Shown: one piece after another, positions 6,579-13,398 of the stretch | Position numbering within the stretch: the first letter of the stretch is position 1 | How the letters are laid out: every line of letters starts with the position of its first letter | From: Dehalococcoidia bacterium | Lineage (GTDB): Bacteria > Chloroflexota > Dehalococcoidia > SHYD01 > SHYC01 | Direction of reading: 5' to 3' | Assembly: GCA_016844365.1 (NCBI GenBank) | Contig: JAENIT010000008.1 | Coordinates: 1 to 13,488, forward strand | DNA: 13,488 nt | The notes under the pieces: generated by a model | Seen by the model: the letters and a program-made list of their open reading frames with translations, nothing else | Database searches by the model: none | Told to the model about the DNA's origin: nothing | Program-made: the position numbers and the translations under genes

Positions 6579-8186
6579 CTACTTCTCTATCGACACAAAC
6601 TTGAGGCTGGGTATAACCATAGGGGCCGCCAGGTACTCCTTACCCTGGACATAAGGCTTTACCAGGAGATAGTTCTTTCCGTACCACAAAGGCAACCAGG
6701 GGGCTTCGTTCACTATAGTCTGCTCGACCTGCTGGTAAAGCTTCATCCGCTTTTCCACATCCCGCTCCACCCTGGCGGTCTCAAGGACCTGGTCAACCTC
6801 TGGGTTGGCGTAGAGGGGGTTGTTCTCCAGGCTCTTGCTGTGGAAAAGGATGTCCAAAAAGTCCTGGGGATCAGGGTAATCGGCGACCCAGCCAATCATA
6901 AAGGACTGGAACTTGTGCTTCTTCAGGTCCTCCAGGAAGGTGGCCCATTCTATCTGCTGGATTTTAACGTCGACCCCCAGGACGTTCTTCCAGTCCTGCT
7001 GGAGCACCTCGGCGAAGGGAGGTGGCGTGGACGAGCTACCAGGGATGTTAAGAGTGATAGGGGGTAAGCCTGAGGCGTATTTCGACTCCTTGAGGAGTCG
7101 CTTGGCCTTCTCCGGGTCGTACTCCAATCCCTTGAGGTTAGGGTTGTATCCTGGCATACCAGGGGGGAGTATTCCGTTTGCTTTCTGACGGGTGTCCTTA
7201 TAGATGACCTTCGTGATCTTGTCCCTGTCCACCGCATGGACGAAGGCCTGTCTCACCTTGACGTCGTCGAAGGGGGCCACGTTATTGGTGAACCCCACGT
7301 AGCCGACGCTCAGGTCCGATGCTACAAGAAGCTGCTTGTTGAACTTGTGGCTGGGGGCCGCGATGGCCTCCAGTTCATCAATAGGGACTCCGGTGACATC
7401 GATCTCGTTGTTTTCGTACATAGTTGAACCGGAGCCGCCGGCCAGCAATAAAGTGACCTTGTCAAGCTTTGCTGGCTCCATGTAGTAGGCAGGGTTCTTT
7501 TCCAGGATTATGCGCTCCCCTATTCTCCACTCCTTGAGCTTGAAGGGGCCCGTCCCGTTGGGTTTCTTGGTCCACTCCTTGCTGGACTCGACGTTCTCCT
7601 TGTCCAAGACAAAGGAGGTGGGGTATGTCATCTTGGCCAGAAAGTAGGACTTGGGGGCGTCGATCTCTATCTGGAGGGTGTTGTCATCTACAACCTTCAC
7701 TCCCTGGACTACGGAGGCCTTACCGTTAAGCTTATCCTTTACGCCTATGATGTCTCCCAAGTAGGTGTCGGCCAGGGTAGCCTGAGTCTTGGGGTCCGCA
7801 GCCCGTTCAAATGAGTACTTAAAGTCATTGGCAGTAACCAGCTTGCCGCTGTGGAACTTAGCGTTCTTGCGAAGGAAGAAGGTGTAGGTCTTGCCGTCGC
7901 TGCTCACCTCCCAGCGCTCCGCCAGGTCGGGCTCTATCTGCAACTTGTGGTTCAGGGTAACCAACCCGCTGAATACCTCAACGATGTAGAACGCCGAGGT
8001 GGTGTCTCCAGAGAGGGCTGGGTCGAGGGTTGGCGGGTCGTCTCCTAGCATCTTTAGTTCACCACCAGCGCCGCCACCACCATTCAGGGACTCCTCGGCG
8101 CCGGAGCCTTCCCCCCGTCCACACGCGGCCAATATCAGGGAGAAAACTGTCAATATAACAAAAAGTTGATACCACCCTTTTTTCAT
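6579..8186 (-). CDS. Family-5 extracellular solute-binding lipoprotein of the peptide ABC importer
   Basis: Lipid-anchored binding protein of 535 aa that captures the substrate outside the membrane and passes it to the two permeases encoded next. It has a lipoprotein signal peptide (hydrophobic 8-19, lipobox LAAC, lipid-bearing Cys22) followed by a Gly/Glu-rich linker to about residue 42. The SBP_bac_5 signature is clear: LAERWEVSSDGKTYTF (88-103), NAKFHSG, then DFKYSFERAADP (121-132), and later VRQAFVHAVDRDKI. Length is typical of DppA/OppA relatives. It starts at ATG with an ideal AGGAGG 7 bp upstream (8199-8194). It is first in its operon and is transcribed away from the hydrolase operon. 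An inverted repeat over its likely -10 box suggests repression. Family 5 includes binders of peptides, nickel and some sugars; peptide binding is only the most common case. Confidence 0.95.
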   Translation of the reverse strand: MKKGWYQLFVILTVFSLILAACGRGEGSGAEESLNGGGGAGGELKMLGDDPPTLDPALSGDTTSAFYIVEVFSGLVTLNHKLQIEPDLAERWEVSSDGKTYTFFLRKNAKFHSGKLVTANDFKYSFERAADPKTQATLADTYLGDIIGVKDKLNGKASVVQGVKVVDDNTLQIEIDAPKSYFLAKMTYPTSFVLDKENVESSKEWTKKPNGTGPFKLKEWRIGERIILEKNPAYYMEPAKLDKVTLLLAGGSGSTMYENNEIDVTGVPIDELEAIAAPSHKFNKQLLVASDLSVGYVGFTNNVAPFDDVKVRQAFVHAVDRDKITKVIYKDTRQKANGILPPGMPGYNPNLKGLEYDPEKAKRLLKESKYASGLPPITLNIPGSSSTPPPFAEVLQQDWKNVLGVDVKIQQIEWATFLEDLKKHKFQSFMIGWVADYPDPQDFLDILFHSKSLENNPLYANPEVDQVLETARVERDVEKRMKLYQQVEQTIVNEAPWLPLWYGKNYLLVKPYVQGKEYLAAPMVIPSLKFVSIEK

Positions 8187-8226
8187 CTCTCAGCCTCCTA
8201 CAGTAGCTATCGTGGGGACTTAACCA

Positions 8227-8262
8227 TTGGTATATCTTACCAAAGCGCGGCCAGTACAGCAA
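8227..8262 (-). promoter_or_regulatory. Promoter and operator-like inverted repeat of the importer operon
   Basis: On the minus strand TTGCTG (8262-8257), a 17-bp spacer and TAAGAT (8239-8234) form a moderate sigma-70 promoter about 40 nt ahead of the binding-protein ATG. The inverted repeat TTGGTA-N5-TACCAA (8227-8243) covers the -10 box. A perfect 6-bp arm pair at this place is where a dimeric repressor would block transcription. The promoter match is only fair; the repeat is exact. Confidence 0.45.
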
Positions 8263-8287
8263 GCTACAACACCTCCCAGTCCACATA

Positions 8288-8315
8288 TTGACACCCATCT
8301 GTGGGAGCGTATAAT
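8288..8315 (+). promoter_or_regulatory. Perfect-consensus sigma-70 promoter of the hydrolase operon
   Basis: TTGACA (8288-8293) and TATAAT (8310-8315) are both perfect and are 16 bp apart. Transcription would start near 8322 and run through a leader of about 150 nt, containing the palindromic repeat, before the hydrolase ATG. A small CCCA-N4-TGGG repeat (8294-8305) lies in the spacer. Confidence 0.75.
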
Positions 8316-8335
8316 CCAATTCAAGGGTTACCACG

Positions 8336-8435
8336 TCGTTGCGAGGCCCGCATCGGGCGGGCCGTGGCAATCTCGTGGGATAGAGGGGATTGCTTCGCTC
8401 CGTCTGTCTTGAGCTTGACGAAGGGCTCGCAAAGA
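8336..8435. repeat. Palindromic interspersed repeat (MITE/BIME-like)
   Basis: The ends are an imperfect inverted pair: TCGTTGCGAGGCCC (8336-8349) against GGGCTCGCAAAGA (8423-8435), which share TTGCGAG plus CCC with a one-base bulge. Inside are a small hairpin GCCCG-CAT-CGGGC (8346-8358) and GGCAATCTC followed by GGGATTGCTTCGCTC. This layout, with its TTGCGAG, GGCAATCTC and GATTGCTTCGCTC words, matches my memory of non-coding repeats scattered in many bacterial genomes. The right part (8405-8428) resembles 1067-1090. It lies inside the predicted leader of the hydrolase mRNA and could fold there. Confidence 0.6.
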
Positions 8436-8474
8436 CACAAGACGAGAGCTCGATGAAAGAGAGAGGAGGACAAC

Positions 8475-9299
8475 ATGCCAATCGAGAGCATCAACGGGTT
8501 CCGAATGTACTACGAGGTCCACGGTAACGGCTATCCCTTTGTATGGATTCACGGGGGCCTTGGTGGCGGCGAGGGGAGCGACGGCTTCACCAAGAACCAC
8601 GCCCAGGCCCTGTCAGACCCCTTCCGCCTCATCTTCTACGACCGCCGCACCGCCGGCCGATCAGAGAGTCCGTCTGGCGGCTACTCCATGGCCGTCTTCG
8701 CGGAGGATGTCCATGCCCTCCTCAATCGCCTGAGTGTCGACCGTGCCCATGTGCTGGGAAGCTCCGCGGGTGGGCCCATAGCCATGACCTTCGCTCTGGA
8801 GCACCCGGAGATGGTTAATAGCCTCTTCCTCATCAACACCATGACCTACTCCTCGGAGCCGGAGCGAGTGGCTCGGCGGAAGGAGTTGGACTCGGCCCTT
8901 GAGGTCGAGCGGTCTAAGGGCCGAGAGGCGGCGGCGGAGAGCGCCGTCCTGTATCGACAGCCCCAGCTAAAGAGCCAAGACCCGGAGCGGTTCCAGCGCC
9001 TCCTCAAAATCCGGCTGGAGCAGTACGAGGGCATCCACCGCACCCTGGAGGCATACCTGGCCGTCGGCGACTCCATCGAGAAGCGGTTGGGGGAGTTGAA
9101 GATGCCGGTTTTCATCGCTCACGGGGACGCCGACGCCACCATACCCGTGCGTTGCGGCCAAGACCTCCACCAGGGTATCCCCGGCTCCGATCTTCACATC
9201 ATCCCTGGAGCCGGCCACGGACTAACGGCCAACGAGCCGGAGCTGATGCGCAAACTGATGCTGGACTTCCTGGGTCGAGTGGCCCAGCCGGTGGCGTAG
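8475..9299 (+). CDS. Alpha/beta-fold hydrolase
   Basis: Cytoplasmic serine hydrolase of 274 aa, with no signal peptide. The fold is complete: oxyanion region WIHGGLGG (24-31), FYDRRTAGRS (54-63), nucleophile elbow GSSAGG with Ser97, acid residue Asp220 in HGDADATIP and His248 in GAGHGL. A helical cap of about 85 residues (125-205), rich in Arg, Glu and Gln, lies between the core strands. Members of this broad family cleave esters, lactones, carbon-carbon bonds of ring-cleavage products, haloalkanes or amino-acid esters. Active-site residues alone do not choose between them. The start is ATG with AGGAGG 5 bp upstream. It is the first of three plus-strand genes with gaps of about 50 bp, headed by a strong promoter, so it is likely catabolic together with the amidohydrolase. 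Confidence 0.9.
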   Translation: MPIESINGFRMYYEVHGNGYPFVWIHGGLGGGEGSDGFTKNHAQALSDPFRLIFYDRRTAGRSESPSGGYSMAVFAEDVHALLNRLSVDRAHVLGSSAGGPIAMTFALEHPEMVNSLFLINTMTYSSEPERVARRKELDSALEVERSKGREAAAESAVLYRQPQLKSQDPERFQRLLKIRLEQYEGIHRTLEAYLAVGDSIEKRLGELKMPVFIAHGDADATIPVRCGQDLHQGIPGSDLHIIPGAGHGLTANEPELMRKLMLDFLGRVAQPVA

Positions 9300-9347
9300 C
9301 TTAAGGTGATTGCATCATTCAATTCCTAGTCCTCTAAAGGAGAATTC

Positions 9348-9884
9348 ATGAAAGTTCTAGTTATCTACGATAAGCGGGGCCGAGGAACCACCGAGGAGAT
9401 GGCCAACGCAGTGGTGGAGGGGGCACAGAGCGTCGAGGGAGCTGAGGTAGTCCTCAAGATCGTGGGGGAGGCCGTCCCCAAGGACATGGCGGAGGCCCAC
9501 GTGGTCATCATCGGCTCCCCCAACTACAGCGGCATGACCGGGAGGATAAAGCAGTATCTTGACGACTGCCAGGACGATACCGGCGACTACTGGGAGACGG
9601 GACGGATGCGAGGCAAGGTGGGGGCCGCCTTTACCACCGGATGGTCTCGCACCGCTGGCAACGAGATCACCATGCTTCAGGTGCTGCACGTCCTCTGGGC
9701 CCACGGGATGATCATGGTTGGCCTCCCCTGGTCCGATACCATGCGCACCTCGTCCTCCTACTACGGCGCGATCGCATCCGGTGGCGACGCCACGAAAGAG
9801 GACCTGGAGCAGGCTCGCGCCCTGGGCCGCCGGGTTGTGGAGGTGGCAGTTCGCCTGGGCGTGGACACCAAAGAGCCTCTGTGA
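9348..9884 (+). CDS. Flavodoxin-like / WrbA-like FMN-binding protein
   Basis: A 178-aa protein with the flavodoxin fold. The phosphate-binding loop of FMN is at 7-18 (YDKRGRGTTEEM), in the place of the usual Tyr-Ser-x-x-Gly-Asn-Thr. GSPNYSGM (56-63) matches the second FMN loop and KVGAAFTTG (90-98) the third strand. SSYYGA (136-141) resembles the Pro-Tyr-Gly-Ala segment of WrbA. Such proteins act as NAD(P)H:quinone reductases or as electron carriers to oxygenases. The loop is Arg-rich (KRGRG), which is unusual and could alter flavin phosphate binding. The start is ATG with AAAGGAG 5 bp upstream. Its place between two hydrolases suggests it supplies a reduction step or electrons in the same pathway, but this is inference. 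Confidence 0.85.
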   Translation: MKVLVIYDKRGRGTTEEMANAVVEGAQSVEGAEVVLKIVGEAVPKDMAEAHVVIIGSPNYSGMTGRIKQYLDDCQDDTGDYWETGRMRGKVGAAFTTGWSRTAGNEITMLQVLHVLWAHGMIMVGLPWSDTMRTSSSYYGAIASGGDATKEDLEQARALGRRVVEVAVRLGVDTKEPL

Positions 9885-9935
9885 TAGCTGATTTAACCCT
9901 AAAGAACACCCAGAAGGAGCAGTGAGGAGGATACT

Positions 9936-10862
9936 ATGCCAGACTACGGTATCATAGACACCCACATGCACTGTCACCAGATAGCCGCGGTAGGCCTCCA
10001 GGCCCAGGGCGGCACCTCTCGCACCGGCTACGCCGGCACCATGGAGGAACTCCTCCCCTACATGGCGGAGAAGGGCATCGATAAGGTGTGCATGGTCAAC
10101 TTCACCCCGGTTTGGGATATGATGCGGGCTGCCAACGCCAGGCTTCCTCAAGACCTCACTCCTGACCAGCGGCGAGAGAAGGAGGATGAAGTCCGTCAGG
10201 CCATCGTGGGTCGGTTGCAGCGTCGCAACGACTGGTCCTGCCAGGTCGTCGGGGAAAACCCTGGGAAGCTGTACGCCTATATCGGCGTGGATCCCGTGAT
10301 GGGCGAGGAGGAGATGTACCAAGAGGTGCATCGCTGCAAGGCGATGGGAGCCTCAGGAATCAAGCTCCACACCGTGGTGCAGCGCCTGGCTATCAACGAC
10401 CGGGGGCTGTGGCCCGCCTATCGTGCCATGGAGGAGTTGGGGATGACCTGGATCATGCACAGCGGCCCCTTCCGAGATGAGGACAAAGAGGGCCGCTACG
10501 GGAGGCCAGCCCTGGCAGTGGATGTGCTGAAGGATTTTCCTCGCTCTAAGATCCACCTGGCCCATTGTGGCGGCAGGACCTTCTTCCAGGAGGCGATAGC
10601 TCTTGCCAAGGAGTACCCTCAGCTCTCCTTCGACTGCTGCGGCATCCTCCGAGACACCGAGCAGAGCGGTGAGCACAGCCTCTCCGACGATGAGGCAGTG
10701 AGCCTCTTTCGGGCCCTGGGTGCTGACCGCGTTACTTTTGGCAGCGACTGGCCCTTCGCTGACGGCATGCCCGATGTGGAGCGTGTGGAGCGGTTGCCCC
10801 TCACCAGGGATGAGAAGCGCAACATCCTGCGGGATAACGCCATCCGCCTCCTGGGGCTGTGA
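9936..10862 (+). CDS. Amidohydrolase-2 family metal-dependent hydrolase (TIM barrel)
   Basis: A 308-aa cytoplasmic protein of the amidohydrolase superfamily, related to ACMSD-like decarboxylases and PDC-type lactonases. Metal ligands are visible: His10 and His12 in DTHMHCH, His175 in MHSGPF, His210 in LAHCGG and Asp271 in FGSDWPF. His145 in IKLH is also conserved in relatives. The typical C-terminal NILRDNAIRLLGL (296-308) is intact. Enzymes of this group hydrolyse lactones or amides, or decarboxylate aromatic acids; the substrate cannot be read from the motifs. A loop at 60-110, rich in Arg and Asp, is probably specificity-determining. It starts at ATG with GAGGAGG 5 bp upstream and is the last gene of the operon. 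No terminator hairpin is obvious before the aroA promoter. Confidence 0.9.
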   Translation: MPDYGIIDTHMHCHQIAAVGLQAQGGTSRTGYAGTMEELLPYMAEKGIDKVCMVNFTPVWDMMRAANARLPQDLTPDQRREKEDEVRQAIVGRLQRRNDWSCQVVGENPGKLYAYIGVDPVMGEEEMYQEVHRCKAMGASGIKLHTVVQRLAINDRGLWPAYRAMEELGMTWIMHSGPFRDEDKEGRYGRPALAVDVLKDFPRSKIHLAHCGGRTFFQEAIALAKEYPQLSFDCCGILRDTEQSGEHSLSDDEAVSLFRALGADRVTFGSDWPFADGMPDVERVERLPLTRDEKRNILRDNAIRLLGL

Positions 10863-10877
10863 GCTTCCGTCGGTTCA

Positions 10878-10906
10878 TTGCGCAGTTACCGTCGTGAGGT
10901 TACAAT
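10878..10906 (+). promoter_or_regulatory. Promoter of aroA
   Basis: TTGCGC (10878-10883), a 17-bp spacer and TACAAT (10901-10906) lie in the 77-bp gap before aroA. The -10 box matches 5 of 6 positions and the -35 box 4 of 6. The start would be near 10913, leaving a leader of about 27 nt with a weak GGAG (10924-10927). So aroA is probably not only read through from the catabolic operon. Confidence 0.55.
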
Positions 10907-10939
10907 CGATATACCATACACTTGGAGCCTTAATTATTC

Positions 10940-12238
10940 ATGGACTTCATAGCTATCCAGCCAGTCGCCTGCCCCATCGACGCTGTTATTGAGCTGCCAG
11001 GCTCCAAGAGCTACAGCAATCGCGCCTTGCTCATCGCCGCGCTAGCCGAGGGGCGCTCCGAGATCACCCATGCCCTCTTCTCCGATGACACCCATTACAT
11101 GCGCGGCGCGCTTGAGGCCCTCGGCATCCGGGTCGAGGCGGAGGAGTCCGCCCAGCGCTTCACTGTAGAAGGCCAGGGCGGGAACTTCTCTGTCACAACA
11201 GCGGAGCTGTTCACCGGGAACGCGGGCACAGCGGCCCGATTCCTCACCGCGGCAGTTGCCGTGGGGCGAGGGACATACATTGTGGATGGTTCGGAGCGAA
11301 TGCGCCAACGCCCAATTCAACCCTTACTCGATGGGTTGCAACAGCTCGGGGTAGACGCTCATGCCAGGTTTGACAACGGCTGCCCCCCTGTCATCGTGCG
11401 GGCCAAGGGCATCCCCGGCGGGCGAGCGCGGGTGCGAGGGGACATCTCCAGCCAGTACATCAGCGCGCTGCTGATGGCCGCCCCCTACGCTGAGCGGGAT
11501 GTTGAGATCGAGATCGAAGGAGAGTTGGTATCCGCGCCCTACATCGGCATGACCCTCGGCATCATGGCCGACTTCGGTGTCCGGGTCGAACGTGTCGGCG
11601 ATGACCGTTTCCGTGTGCCATCCGGCCAGGTGTATAGGGGCCGGACTTACGCAGTGGAGCCAGACGCCTCCAGCGCGTCCTACTTCTTCGCGGCCGCGGC
11701 GGTCACGATGGGATCGGTACGCGTGCCCCGATTGGGAAGCGGCTCAGCGCAGGGAGACCTCGGCCTGCTGGAGGTACTGGAGAGGATGGGATGTAAGGTC
11801 ATCCGTGAAGAGAATGCTATCGAGGTGGAGGGGCCCAGGCGACTTAGGGCCGTGGAGGCCGATTTCACCCAGATGGGCGACGTCGCGACGACGCTAATGG
11901 CGATCGCTCCCTTTGCCGATGGCCCCGTCACCGTTCGCGGTATAGCGCAGACCCATTACGAGGAGAGCGATCGGCCCGTGGCCGCGGCGACGGAGCTGCG
12001 GCGCATGGGCATCCGGGTCGACGAGACCTGGGACAGCCTGACGATCTATCCGGGCATCCCACAGCCGGCGCTAATCCAGACCTACGACGACCATCGCATC
12101 GCCATGAGCTTTGCCATCACTGGCCTATTGGTCCCTGGTATCGCCATTGCCAACCCAGCCTGCGTGGCTAAGACCTTCCCAGAGTTCTTCGATGCCCTTG
12201 CCGTCGTAACCACCCCAGATTTTGATTCTGGTGAATGA
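10940..12238 (+). CDS. aroA: 3-phosphoshikimate 1-carboxyvinyltransferase (EPSP synthase)
   Basis: Joins phosphoenolpyruvate to shikimate 3-phosphate, the sixth step of the shikimate pathway to chorismate and aromatic amino acids. The 432 aa are full length. Motifs in order: PGSKSYSNRALLIAAL (20-35, Lys23 and Arg28), GNAGTAARFL (93-102), RMRQRP (120-125), SSQYISALLM (170-179), the catalytic Asp314 in QMGDVATTL, Glu342 in EESDRP, DDHRIAMSF (383-391) and Lys411 in AKTFPEFF. At the place of Pro101 in E. coli AroA this protein has Phe101, a feature of many non-proteobacterial enzymes. The start is ATG with a weak ribosome binding site. No other aro gene is nearby. The phosphoesterase gene follows 21 bp later and may be co-transcribed. 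Confidence 0.96.
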   Translation: MDFIAIQPVACPIDAVIELPGSKSYSNRALLIAALAEGRSEITHALFSDDTHYMRGALEALGIRVEAEESAQRFTVEGQGGNFSVTTAELFTGNAGTAARFLTAAVAVGRGTYIVDGSERMRQRPIQPLLDGLQQLGVDAHARFDNGCPPVIVRAKGIPGGRARVRGDISSQYISALLMAAPYAERDVEIEIEGELVSAPYIGMTLGIMADFGVRVERVGDDRFRVPSGQVYRGRTYAVEPDASSASYFFAAAAVTMGSVRVPRLGSGSAQGDLGLLEVLERMGCKVIREENAIEVEGPRRLRAVEADFTQMGDVATTLMAIAPFADGPVTVRGIAQTHYEESDRPVAAATELRRMGIRVDETWDSLTIYPGIPQPALIQTYDDHRIAMSFAITGLLVPGIAIANPACVAKTFPEFFDALAVVTTPDFDSGE

Positions 12239-12259
12239 GAGAAAGGACTTTATTGCCCC

Positions 12260-12811
12260 ATGAAAATCGGCCTTATATCCGACACCCACACCCCGAGCAC
12301 CGGCAAAGAGCCGCCGCCTCAGGTAGCGAAGGCCTTTCAGGGCGTTGACCTCATCCTTCACGCAGGAGACATATACCACATCTCCTGTATCGACTGGCTG
12401 GAGAAGATAGCGCCGGTCCAGGCTGTGGAGTTCGGCACCCTCGACCATTTTCATGGGGACGAGAGGGTGGCCAGCCGACGGGCGCTGGAGCTTGACGGCC
12501 ATGCAGTTGGGCTTGTCCACGATCTAAATCTGAGGGGCATGGCAGAGGAGCCTTTTCCAGGATATATAGCCCCTCATTTCCCTGACGGCTCGCTGCCTCC
12601 GGAGGTGGAGAGGTTCTTCGGTAAGAAGTTGGATATTGTGGTCTTTGGACACACTCACGTGGCTCTTTTGGAAGAGCATCAGGGAATACTATTCGTGAAC
12701 CCAGGCAGCCCCACCTTGCCCAATCAGCAACGGAAGCTGGGTACCGTGGCTATTCTGGAGCTTACTCCCGAAGGCCCCGAGGTTAAGATAATAGAGCTGG
12801 CGGAGCTTTAG
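12260..12811 (+). CDS. YfcE/MJ0936-like metallophosphoesterase
   Basis: A 183-aa cytoplasmic protein with the calcineurin-like fold of small phosphodiesterases. Metal-site motifs: SDTH (7-10, Asp8 and His10), HAGD (34-37, Asp37), LVHD (85-88, His87) and GHTH (130-133). The third motif, normally Gly-Asn-x-Asp/His, reads GTLD at 59-62, so the bridging Asn is replaced by Thr60. The usual Gly-His-Gly near position 87 is also changed. It may still be active with an altered metal site, or act on an unusual substrate. The C terminus holds the typical NPGSPTLP (147-154). It starts at ATG with AAAGGA 12 bp upstream, 21 bp after aroA. The physiological substrate of this family is mostly unknown. Confidence 0.88.
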   Translation: MKIGLISDTHTPSTGKEPPPQVAKAFQGVDLILHAGDIYHISCIDWLEKIAPVQAVEFGTLDHFHGDERVASRRALELDGHAVGLVHDLNLRGMAEEPFPGYIAPHFPDGSLPPEVERFFGKKLDIVVFGHTHVALLEEHQGILFVNPGSPTLPNQQRKLGTVAILELTPEGPEVKIIELAEL

Positions 12812-12835
12812 GTTAGTTTCGACATGGACCATTTA

Positions 12836-12873
12836 TAATAGGGGCGTCCTTCCTGGGAAGGACGCCCCTATTA
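12836..12873. terminator. 18-bp perfect inverted repeat, possible terminator without T-tract
   Basis: The arms 12836-12853 and 12856-12873 are perfect reverse complements with a 2-bp centre, so RNA would fold into a very stable GC-rich hairpin with a small loop. It lies 24 bp after the phosphoesterase stop and 48 bp before the next start. No run of T follows on either strand, so it is not a classical intrinsic terminator. A TATAAT hexamer (12834-12839) overlaps its left edge, with no good -35 box, so an operator role is an alternative. Confidence 0.55.
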
Positions 12874-12921
12874 GGTTCACCGAGAAAACCGCAGGGTTTC
12901 CGACACATTGAGGAGAAGGGT

Positions 12922-13398
12922 ATGCCTTTCATAGCGGTCATCGGCGGCAGCGAGTGCCCCCCTGATGTGTATGAGATGGCCGAAGTGGTGGGTTACGAAT
13001 TGGCCCGCCGGGGGGCTATCCTTGTGTGCGGTGGCCTGTTCGGGGTTATGGAGGCGGCGTGCAAGGGGGCCAAACGAGGGGGTGGGACCACCGTGGGGAT
13101 CCTCCCTGGAGATAAACGCTCCGACGCCAACTCCTACGTGGACATCCCCATCGTAACGGGCATCGGCTACGCGAGAAACATCGTGGTGGTGCGCTCAGCC
13201 CAGGCGGTCATCGCCGTGGACGGAGGGTTTGGCACCCTGTCAGAGATCGCCTACGCCGTATCCCTCGATATTCCCGTCATTGGCCTGGGCACCTGGAATT
13301 TTCACAATCAGAGCTATGACGACTCGGCGGTGATCCGAGCAGATTCCCCGACGGACGCGGTCGAGAAGGCCCTGGCTGCTGCTAAGGACTTGTCCTGA
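12922..13398 (+). CDS. TIGR00725-family SLOG-fold protein (LOG/lysine decarboxylase-like)
   Basis: A 158-aa Rossmann-like protein. It opens with IAVIGGSECPPD (4-15), then LVCGGLFGVMEAACKGAKRG (34-53), GYARN (82-86) and the nucleotide-phosphate loop GGFGTLSEIAYA (101-112). This set defines the TIGR00725 group, related to LOG cytokinin-nucleotide phosphoribohydrolases, which are often mislabelled lysine decarboxylases. The classical LOG motif Pro-Gly-Gly-x-Gly-Thr-x-x-Glu is here Asp-Gly-Gly-Phe-Gly-Thr-Leu-Ser-Glu. Hydrolysis of a nucleotide such as a modified AMP is plausible but unproven. It starts at ATG with GAGGAGAAGGG just upstream. Its last codons (Leu-Ser-stop) lie inside a short repeat unit. 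The enolase gene begins 47 bp downstream. Confidence 0.9.
   Translation: MPFIAVIGGSECPPDVYEMAEVVGYELARRGAILVCGGLFGVMEAACKGAKRGGGTTVGILPGDKRSDANSYVDIPIVTGIGYARNIVVVRSAQAVIAVDGGFGTLSEIAYAVSLDIPVIGLGTWNFHNQSYDDSAVIRADSPTDAVEKALAAAKDLS

Larger units (their letters stand above)
8187..8474. other. Divergent intergenic control region
   Basis: These 288 bp separate the importer operon (minus) from the hydrolase operon (plus) and hold no credible gene. From left to right they contain the importer ribosome binding site, an inverted repeat over a minus-strand promoter, a perfect-consensus plus-strand promoter, a palindromic interspersed repeat and the hydrolase ribosome binding site AGGAGG (8464-8469). 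No regulator gene is present in the window. Confidence 0.8.

Noticed and set aside
8059..8481. A 140-codon minus-strand frame spanning the intergenic region
   Set aside because: It overlaps the binding-protein signal-peptide region in another frame and crosses both promoters and the repeat. The product is low-complexity and has no family features.
9357..10331. A 324-codon open frame on the minus strand
   Set aside because: It lies antisense to the flavodoxin and amidohydrolase genes, both with strong motifs and ribosome binding sites. Its His/Leu/Gly-rich product has no recognisable domain and is a by-product of codon bias.
12922..13398. Lysine decarboxylase annotation for the SLOG protein
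   Set aside because: The glycine-rich phosphate loop and conserved Arg-Asn fit the nucleotide-binding LOG/TIGR00725 group. There is no pyridoxal phosphate fold.
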